Shown one piece after another: positions 5,291 to 9,866 of a DNA stretch of 9,866 nucleotides. The notes under the pieces were generated by a model. The model made no database searches, was not told the DNA's origin, and saw nothing but the letters and a program-made list of their open reading frames with translations. The stretch is from Chloroflexota bacterium (GTDB taxonomy: Bacteria > Chloroflexota > Anaerolineae > Anaerolineales > DRMV01). The stretch spans positions 1 through 9,866 of the forward strand of contig JAADEP010000044.1 in the NCBI GenBank assembly GCA_013153335.1, written 5' to 3'. How positions within the stretch are numbered: position 1 is the stretch's first letter; each line of letters opens with the position of its first letter. Both the position numbers and the translations under genes were made by a program.

Positions 5291-7885
5291 ATGATGCGCA
5301 AGGTTCGCGGTGGCCTGGTTTGGCTGGTGCTGTTGGCGGCCGCAGGGTACGCGGCGGTGTACGGGCTGCTGCCAGTATGGGCCCGGCGGCAAGCGCCCCG
5401 CGCATACCCCCAAACCCAAGGCACGCTGTGGGTCCGGGGCTTGGACGCGACCGTGGATATCTGGCGCGACCCTTGGGGCGTGGCCCACATCTACGCCCAA
5501 ACCACCCACGATTTGTTCTTCGCGCAGGGGTACGTCCACGCGCAGGAGCGGTTTTGGCAAATGGACGTGCGCCGGCATTTCGCCCGCGGCGCGCTCTCGG
5601 AGATGTTCGGCCCCGCGTTCGTGCGAGATGACCGGTTCTTTCGCTCGTTGGGATGGGAACGGGTGGTGCAACAGGAATGGGCCCAGCTCACGCCCGAGGA
5701 GCAGGACGTGTTGCGCGCGTACGCGGCCGGCGTCAACGCGTACATCGAAGGCCGCGACCCGCGCGCGTTGGGCGTCGGCTACGCGCTCTTGGGGCTGGTA
5801 CATCCCCACTATCGGCCAGAGCCTTGGACCCCGCAAGATTCGCTGCTATGGCTCAAGCTCATGGCGTGGTTCATGGGCAGCAACCTCGCGCAAGAAATCG
5901 AGCGCGCGCTGCTGTTGCGCGGTCTGACCCCAGAACAAGTTGCGGAGCTCTATCCACCTTACCCCTCGGATCTACCCGTAATCGTGCCCGAGTTTCCGAT
6001 CGGGCGGCCAGTTGTACCCTTGCCCCCGCCGCCCGATGCCTTGCCCACGGACGCTGCCGAAGCTCTGACGACCACCGCGCTCGCGCTGCTCGACCTCACC
6101 CGACGTTATGGCCCTCTCTTCCCGGGCGGGGGTTCGAACGCGTGGGTGGTCTCGGGCCAGCACACCGCGAGCGGCGCGCCCCTCCTGGCCGCGGACCCGC
6201 ACCTGGTCTACGAAATCCCTTCGGTGTGGTATCAGGTCACCTTGCATTGCCGGCCCGTGGGACCGAACTGCCCCTATCAAATGGCTGGGTTTTCCTTCCC
6301 GGGGCTGCCGGGCATTGTTATGGGCCACAACGGCACGGTCGCCTGGGCCTATAGCAACCTCATCCCCGACGTGATGGATTTGGTCATCGAGGCCGTAGAC
6401 CCGCATGACCCCAAGCGCTATCGCACGCCCACGGGTTGGGCCGCGTTCACCACATGGCAAGAAACCTTGACCGTCGCGGGCGGGCCCGACGTGACGTTCA
6501 CCGTGCGCTGGACCCGCAACGGCCCGGTGATTTCGGATTGGGCCCGTACGTTTCAAGACCAGGGTTGGCCTTGGGCGCGGAAGTCTTTTCGGGATCGCGT
6601 CGGCATCCCCATCCCCGAGGCTTATGCCATTAGCCTGCGTTGGACCGCGCTGAAACCCACCACCGCGTTGCGAGCGGTGTTAGGGTTCACCCGGGCTCAA
6701 AATTGGGACGAGTTCCGCGCGGCCGCGCGCTGGTTTGACACACCCGCACAAAATATCGTCTACGCAGACGTCCACGGCACCATCGCGTACCAGATGCCGG
6801 GCCGCATCCCTGTGCGGCGAAACAACGACGGGCGTTTGCCCGCCCAAGGCTGGACGCGCGAGCAGGAGTGGGTCGGCTACATCCCGTGGGAGCACCTGCC
6901 TTATCGGGTGAATCCACCCGAGGGCTATATTGTGACCGCGAACCATCGTGCAACACCGTTCGACTACCCGTATTACGTCGCGTGGGATTGGGCCTATGGG
7001 TTCCGGGCCCAGCGCATTGAGCAGGCCCTGCAGGCTCGCTTGCGCGACCATCCCCTCACGGTCGCGGACATGATCGCCCTACAACTGGACGCGACCAGTA
7101 CCAAGTGGCCCATCCTACGGCCCTATTTGCTTGCGCTCCAACCGTCGAACGCCCATGTCGCGCGGGCCCAAGCCTTATTGCGCGCGTGGGACGGGCGCAT
7201 GGACGCGGACGACCCGGCCGCGCTGCTCTTCGCAGCCACGTGGAAGCACGTGCTTTACCTCACCTTCGACGAAATCCCGTGGGAAGAGGAGCCCCGCTTA
7301 CGCATCCACGGCGGAAATCGCTGGCAGGAAGTGTTGCGCCGCGTACTCCCCAAGCCTGACGACCCTTGGTGGGATCGGGTGGACACCGCGCCGCGCGAGA
7401 CCCGGGACGAGATATTGGCTTTGGCGTTGGACCAAGCAATGTTGGAGCTGGAACGCGCGTGGGGACCCGACACGAGCCAATGGGCCTGGGGCCGCGCCCA
7501 TACCCTCACGTTGCGTGAGCCCTCTTTGGGCCGCATGACGGCCTTGGGGCTGGATCGGGTCTTCGCCCTCGGGCCTTACCCCATGCCCGGCGATACCGCG
7601 GCCATCCACGCCCAAGTGTGGGATACCGCGGGCACGTACGAGGTGCTGGGCGGCCCAACCATGCGTATGGTCCTCGACCTCAGCCAGTGGGACCGTTCGG
7701 TGAGCGCGCAGTCCACCGGGCAATCGGGGCATCCCGGCCATCCCCATTATGCGGACCTCGCGCAATTATGGGCCCGCAGCGCGTATTACCCCATGCTTTG
7801 GAGCGACGCCGCGATCCAGCGGGTCGCACGCGAGCATCTCCGCTTGGTGCCCCGCCGCGGGGCTATCGCTGACCCACAAAAATGA
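5291..7885 (+). CDS. Penicillin-acylase-family Ntn hydrolase, membrane-anchored precursor
   Basis: An 864-aa precursor amidase that matures by autocleavage into alpha and beta chains and hydrolyses amide bonds of acylated small molecules (penicillins, acyl-homoserine lactones, cyclic lipopeptides in relatives). Residues about 7-29 form a signal or anchor helix, so it acts outside the membrane. The alpha part has RDPWGVAHIYA near 59-69 and GYVHAQERFWQMD near 80-92. A Pro-rich spacer leads to GGGSNAW; Ser282 would be the new N-terminal nucleophile. Counting it as beta1, His falls at beta23 (AADPHL), Ala at beta70 (NGTVAWA) and Asn551 at beta270 (VTANHR), matching the His23-type AHL and cephalosporin acylases rather than Gln23 penicillin G acylase. 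DVHGTIAY and GPTMRMV also fit. ATG 5291 follows GGAGG by nine bases. Substrate unknown; quorum quenching or peptide amide hydrolysis are guesses. Confidence 0.92.
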   Translation: MMRKVRGGLVWLVLLAAAGYAAVYGLLPVWARRQAPRAYPQTQGTLWVRGLDATVDIWRDPWGVAHIYAQTTHDLFFAQGYVHAQERFWQMDVRRHFARGALSEMFGPAFVRDDRFFRSLGWERVVQQEWAQLTPEEQDVLRAYAAGVNAYIEGRDPRALGVGYALLGLVHPHYRPEPWTPQDSLLWLKLMAWFMGSNLAQEIERALLLRGLTPEQVAELYPPYPSDLPVIVPEFPIGRPVVPLPPPPDALPTDAAEALTTTALALLDLTRRYGPLFPGGGSNAWVVSGQHTASGAPLLAADPHLVYEIPSVWYQVTLHCRPVGPNCPYQMAGFSFPGLPGIVMGHNGTVAWAYSNLIPDVMDLVIEAVDPHDPKRYRTPTGWAAFTTWQETLTVAGGPDVTFTVRWTRNGPVISDWARTFQDQGWPWARKSFRDRVGIPIPEAYAISLRWTALKPTTALRAVLGFTRAQNWDEFRAAARWFDTPAQNIVYADVHGTIAYQMPGRIPVRRNNDGRLPAQGWTREQEWVGYIPWEHLPYRVNPPEGYIVTANHRATPFDYPYYVAWDWAYGFRAQRIEQALQARLRDHPLTVADMIALQLDATSTKWPILRPYLLALQPSNAHVARAQALLRAWDGRMDADDPAALLFAATWKHVLYLTFDEIPWEEEPRLRIHGGNRWQEVLRRVLPKPDDPWWDRVDTAPRETRDEILALALDQAMLELERAWGPDTSQWAWGRAHTLTLREPSLGRMTALGLDRVFALGPYPMPGDTAAIHAQVWDTAGTYEVLGGPTMRMVLDLSQWDRSVSAQSTGQSGHPGHPHYADLAQLWARSAYYPMLWSDAAIQRVAREHLRLVPRRGAIADPQK

Positions 7886-8765
7886 TGTGCCATCCCCCGG
7901 GGAAGGGGTGAAAGGCTTCGTCCCAACAGCGGATCGCGCGCAGGTCGGGCACCACATCACCCCCGCTGCGCACTTGCACCCGATAGGTCTGCCCTTGTTC
8001 CATGATGAAGTCCGCGTACCCCAAGCCGAACTCGGGCTTGAGGCCTGTGTAAAGCCGCTGGTCGCCTTCGGGCCCGGTGACGATCAGCTCCACACCAGGG
8101 ATGGGGTCAGAGCGCGCGTCATAGACCTCGATGCGTACCAGGCCGGGGTTTTCGGGGTCGCATACCAATTGTTTTTGGAAGAGCCGGAAGTAGGGCATGG
8201 GTGTGGGCGTGGGGATGTGGGGCGGCAGCGTTGGCGTGGGTTGCCGCGTCGCCGTGGCCGTGGGGATAAGAACCGCGACCATGGTCGGCGTGGGCGGGAG
8301 CTCGGCCCCGGGCGGCAGGGTAGGGGTTGGGCTGGCTACGGCAGATGGGTTTGGGGTGGATGGGGCCAGCATCGGCCCCGCTTGCAGGTCCGCGGCCAGG
8401 CGGCCTAGGGCTTCGACCTCATACACCAGGCGGCCTTCGGCCAGCCCGCGTTGGGCTTGCTCGGCCAACAGTTGCGCGGGGTTGGGATCTTGCAACAAAG
8501 CCAACCGGGCCCGCGCGCGGGTGAGGTCCGGGTTGCCCAAATAGGCCAGGGCGATCAGGGTGCGATACGCGGCTTTGAAGTCCGCGCGCAAGTGCGCGGG
8601 CGTGGTGTCCACATAGCGCACGGGGAAGAGCACCCACGCGATCAACAGGCCCAGGCCAAAGCCCAACAGCAGGCCAGTGAGCAGATACGCGTGCCCGCGT
8701 CGCGGTTGAGGCCGCTGGGGCCCGCGGCGCGCGGGCCGGCGTCGGCCACGGCGCGTGGAGGTCAT
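7863..8765 (-). CDS. Single-pass membrane protein with helical domain, PT linker and beta domain (unknown function)
   Basis: 300 aa, not matched to a named family. A basic Arg/Pro-rich cytoplasmic start (1-24) precedes one membrane helix (27-47). The exported part has a predicted helical domain (about 50-130, with VDTTPAHLR and DLTRARARLALL), a Pro/Thr/Ala-rich linker (135-192), and a C-terminal domain (195-300) that reads as beta-rich, resembling carboxypeptidase-regulatory-like or Ig-like folds (VRIEVYDARSDPIPGVELIV). Cys202 and Cys280 bracket that domain and could form a disulfide. The helical domain is related to that of the 120-aa protein encoded just upstream. The start is coupled: its ATG overlaps the preceding TGA (ATGA), with GGAGG six bases before. 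The last 23 bases overlap the convergent acylase gene. A structural or sensory surface role is possible; no catalytic motif is seen. Confidence 0.75.
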   Translation of the reverse strand: MTSTRRGRRRPARRGPQRPQPRRGHAYLLTGLLLGFGLGLLIAWVLFPVRYVDTTPAHLRADFKAAYRTLIALAYLGNPDLTRARARLALLQDPNPAQLLAEQAQRGLAEGRLVYEVEALGRLAADLQAGPMLAPSTPNPSAVASPTPTLPPGAELPPTPTMVAVLIPTATATRQPTPTLPPHIPTPTPMPYFRLFQKQLVCDPENPGLVRIEVYDARSDPIPGVELIVTGPEGDQRLYTGLKPEFGLGYADFIMEQGQTYRVQVRSGGDVVPDLRAIRCWDEAFHPFPGGWHIIFVGQR

Positions 8766-9124
8766 GGCGGGCCTCCGGTGGCGGTGGGCGCGGGTGCTTG
8801 CAAAGCCTGCAGCAGCATGCGCATTCGGTTTAGATCCTCGGCGCTATAGCCGACCTGCGCGGCATAGGTGATGGCGTCTTGCACCGTGGCTTCCAAATCC
8901 GGGCCGAGCAGCGCCAGGTAGCGGCGGGCCAACGCGAGGTCTTGCGTGGCCGTGTACGCTTCGGCCACCATGAGCACGAAGTCGGTTTTATAGTCCTGCC
9001 GCAGTGAAGTCGGGCTGGTGTCGATCCGCTGTACGGGTTTCACGACCCAGCCATAATACAGCCCCAAGGCCAGCCCAACGGCAATGCTCAAGAGGAACAA
9101 GAGCCATCGCTTTCGCGTGTCCAT
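8762..9124 (-). CDS. Small single-pass membrane protein, paralogue of the downstream gene product
   Basis: 120 aa with one membrane helix (about 7-27) after MDTRKRW, then an exported helical domain (30-110) and a short PAPTATGGPP tail. The segment after the membrane, PVQRIDTSPTSLRQDYK, parallels PVRYVDTTPAHLRADFK in the 300-aa protein, and DLALARRYLALL parallels DLTRARARLALL. The two therefore look like descendants of one domain. The longer partner has added a linker and beta domain. Stop and next start overlap as ATGA, so the two are very likely made together. The ribosome site is only a weak AGGGCAGGT. Family and function are not recognised; a membrane complex of the two proteins is an inference. 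Confidence 0.72.
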   Translation of the reverse strand: MDTRKRWLLFLLSIAVGLALGLYYGWVVKPVQRIDTSPTSLRQDYKTDFVLMVAEAYTATQDLALARRYLALLGPDLEATVQDAITYAAQVGYSAEDLNRMRMLLQALQAPAPTATGGPP

Positions 9125-9175
9125 ACCTGCCCTGCGCTTCCATCCCTACCCAGGATGCGCGATACGTGCCTGAGA

Positions 9176-9185
9176 GATTGTACCC
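9176..9185 (-). promoter_or_regulatory. -10 element GGGTACAATC upstream of the membrane-protein pair
   Basis: On the minus strand TACAAT (9182-9177) sits about 53 bases before the ATG at 9124, in the decamer GGGTACAATC identical to 4208-4217. The -35 position 17 bases further upstream reads CGTTCC, a poor match. It would drive the two-gene unit. Confidence 0.45.
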
Positions 9186-9350
9186 CACATCTGGGCGGTG
9201 GAACGGTCGCCTTGGGCCCACGAGTGCACACAAAGGTTGTAGAAACGGTCAAGCGACGAGGGAGAGGCGAAGAGGGCTGCCGCGGTTGAGCCAGGCCCAG
9301 CGAGCCTTGAGCACCGCCTTCCCGATCTTCAGCTTCCGCCCTTGGCGCCG

Positions 9351-9380
9351 CCGCGGGATAAAAGCTCACGGCTAGGACAA
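9351..9380. repeat. REP-like palindromic repeat, copy A
   Basis: A 30-base unit starting CCGCGGGAT, containing AAGC and GGCTAGGA, matches copy B at 24 of 30 positions; all six differences are transitions. Its arms CCGCGGG and CTCACGG can fold into a hairpin with one mismatch and one G-U pair. It resembles dispersed intergenic palindromes of bacterial genomes, but whether it recurs elsewhere cannot be seen here. Confidence 0.45.
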
Positions 9381-9389
9381 GGTGGCGTG

Positions 9390-9483
9390 CGAACCATCCG
9401 GCCCCATGGGAGCGCCCGCGCTCCGCCGCCCCGCCGCGGGATGGAAGCCCGTGGCTAGGATAAAATTGCGCGCGGATGGTTCG
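9390..9483. repeat. 11-bp perfect inverted repeat around copy B
   Basis: CGAACCATCCG (9390-9400) and CGGATGGTTCG (9473-9483) are exact reverse complements 72 bases apart and enclose repeat copy B. This could be the outline of a small non-autonomous element or the arms of a larger folded RNA. Confidence 0.4.
9434..9463. repeat. REP-like palindromic repeat, copy B
   Basis: Second copy, 83 bases downstream of copy A in the same orientation. Here CCGCGGG (9434-9440) pairs fully with CCCGTGG (9448-9454), with one G-U pair and a 7-base loop, so the hairpin is better preserved than in copy A. GGCTAGGATAAAATTG follows. Confidence 0.45.
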
Positions 9484-9520
9484 GCCCAGCGCGGGGCGTG
9501 CGGTGGGTGGGGAATTTCTA

Positions 9521-9571
9521 GCGGGCGGATTCAGCCGCCCGCGGGTCAAGCGCGGGTTCCGCCGCCCGCGG
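9521..9571. repeat. GC-rich hairpin and duplicated arm
   Basis: GCGGGCGG-ATTCAG-CCGCCCGC (9521-9542) is a perfect 8-bp hairpin. The decamer CCGCCCGCGG occurs at 9535-9544 and again at 9562-9571, so the left arm could pair with either copy. It lies downstream of panC on the minus strand but lacks a T-run expected of an intrinsic terminator. Confidence 0.5.
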
Positions 9572-9776
9572 CATGGGCTTCTACGAGATTTGCCTGCACC
9601 CGGGCCCACGGTGGGTTGACGCGCGCCCGAAGTTCGCCGATCCATGACCCCCACCCCGCGGGAAACGCGCTTGCGAGGTCGCGGCTTTCGGCCCAAACCC
9701 GTTCGCCCGAGCCGGACGAACGCAAGCTTTCCAAGACCGAGGTTGAGTCGCCACACCGGGCTATTGGGCCGCGCGC

Positions 9777-9866
9777 TCAAGGCGTGAGCCCGGGGGGACG
9801 GTAACGCGGGTATACCCCGCCTTCCACCCCGAGTAGCAGATTATCAATGAGCCGGGTCGAGCCCAC
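9777..9866 (-). CDS. panC: Pantoate-beta-alanine ligase (pantothenate synthetase), C-terminal end
   Basis: The last 29 codons and a TGA stop; the gene enters from the right edge. The reading begins VGSTRLIDNLLL, matching the conserved G-x-T-R-L-I-D-N segment at the C-terminus of PanC, which condenses pantoate with beta-alanine using ATP to make pantothenate, the CoA precursor. A tail of about 17 residues (GVEGGVYPRYRPPGLTP) follows the motif. The call rests on this single motif at the right distance from a stop codon, so it is good but not certain. Confidence 0.7.
   Translation of the reverse strand: MGSTRLIDNLLLGVEGGVYPRYRPPGLTP

Larger units (their letters stand above)
9186..9776. other. 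Long intergenic region, GC-rich and palindromic
   Basis: About 590 bases between the panC end and the promoter of the membrane-protein pair. Long open frames exist on both strands but are Arg/Pro/Gly-rich, overlap each other and lack ribosome sites, as expected by chance at this base composition. The right half (9351-9571) holds diverged direct repeats and GC palindromes listed separately. An open frame directly in phase with the panC stop continues to 9546; its product is not recognised. I see no tRNA or other known RNA. Confidence 0.5.

Noticed and set aside
8160..8360. Tandem repeat in the GTGGGCG/GGCGTGGG-rich stretch
   Set aside because: It is the codon-level repeat of the Pro/Thr linker, common in secreted proteins, and not a regular DNA repeat.
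7749..8408. Plus-strand frame of 219 codons across the convergent junction
   Set aside because: Antisense to the membrane-protein gene; the Gly/Arg repeats are the reverse of its Pro/Thr linker.
9004..9375. Plus-strand frame of 123 codons overlapping the promoter of the membrane-protein pair
   Set aside because: Antisense to the 120-aa gene and its leader; no domain or ribosome site.
9088..9780. Minus-strand frame of 230 codons in the right-hand gap
   Set aside because: Runs through the palindromic repeats and out of frame into the start of the 120-aa gene; Arg/Pro-rich, no ribosome site, no motifs.

Overview
The window is GC-rich, gene-dense DNA from a free-living bacterium. I infer a thermophilic, Anaerolineae-like member of the Chloroflexota. 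The reasons are Pro/Thr-rich linkers of the TPTPTP type in secreted proteins, a lipobox exoenzyme, an FmdB-type zinc-ribbon protein with a Ser-rich tail, and single-pass membrane proteins followed by helical domains. This placement is an inference; no marker gene is complete enough here to settle it.

Layout. The left edge holds the N-terminus of peptidyl-tRNA hydrolase on the minus strand (1-125). A promoter-bearing gap separates it from a plus-strand run of six genes: a lipoprotein glycoside hydrolase of the clan GH-A/GH5 type (390-1790), an Hsp20 small heat-shock protein (2021-2515), a zinc-ribbon FmdB-family protein (2669-2971), malonyl-CoA:ACP transacylase FabD (3163-4152), a PAPS-dependent sulfotransferase (4305-5189) and a membrane-anchored penicillin-acylase-family Ntn hydrolase (5291-7885). 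Most have their own terminator or -10-like element, so the run looks like several short transcription units. The acylase meets a convergent minus-strand pair head-on, with a 23-bp overlap of coding ends. The pair consists of a 120-aa and a 300-aa single-pass membrane protein (9124 to 7863) that share an extracytoplasmic domain and are coupled by an ATGA overlap. About 650 bp of GC-rich palindromic, repeat-bearing DNA (9125-9776) follows. The right edge is the C-terminus of pantoate-beta-alanine ligase (PanC), also minus strand.

Functionally this is mainly housekeeping (translation quality control, fatty-acid and pantothenate/CoA-related synthesis, heat shock) mixed with cell-surface and exported enzymes. 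FabD and PanC touch acyl-carrier metabolism, but they lie in separate units and I see no sign of co-regulation. I found no tRNA, rRNA, CRISPR array, transposase or phage gene.

The observations most worth following are: a possible RNA thermometer or bistable switch that could sequester the ribosome binding site of hsp20; the coupled paralogous membrane-protein pair of unknown function; the replacement by Val of the near-invariant Asn before the acid/base Glu of the glycoside hydrolase; and a recurrent GTAYAAT-type -10 element.
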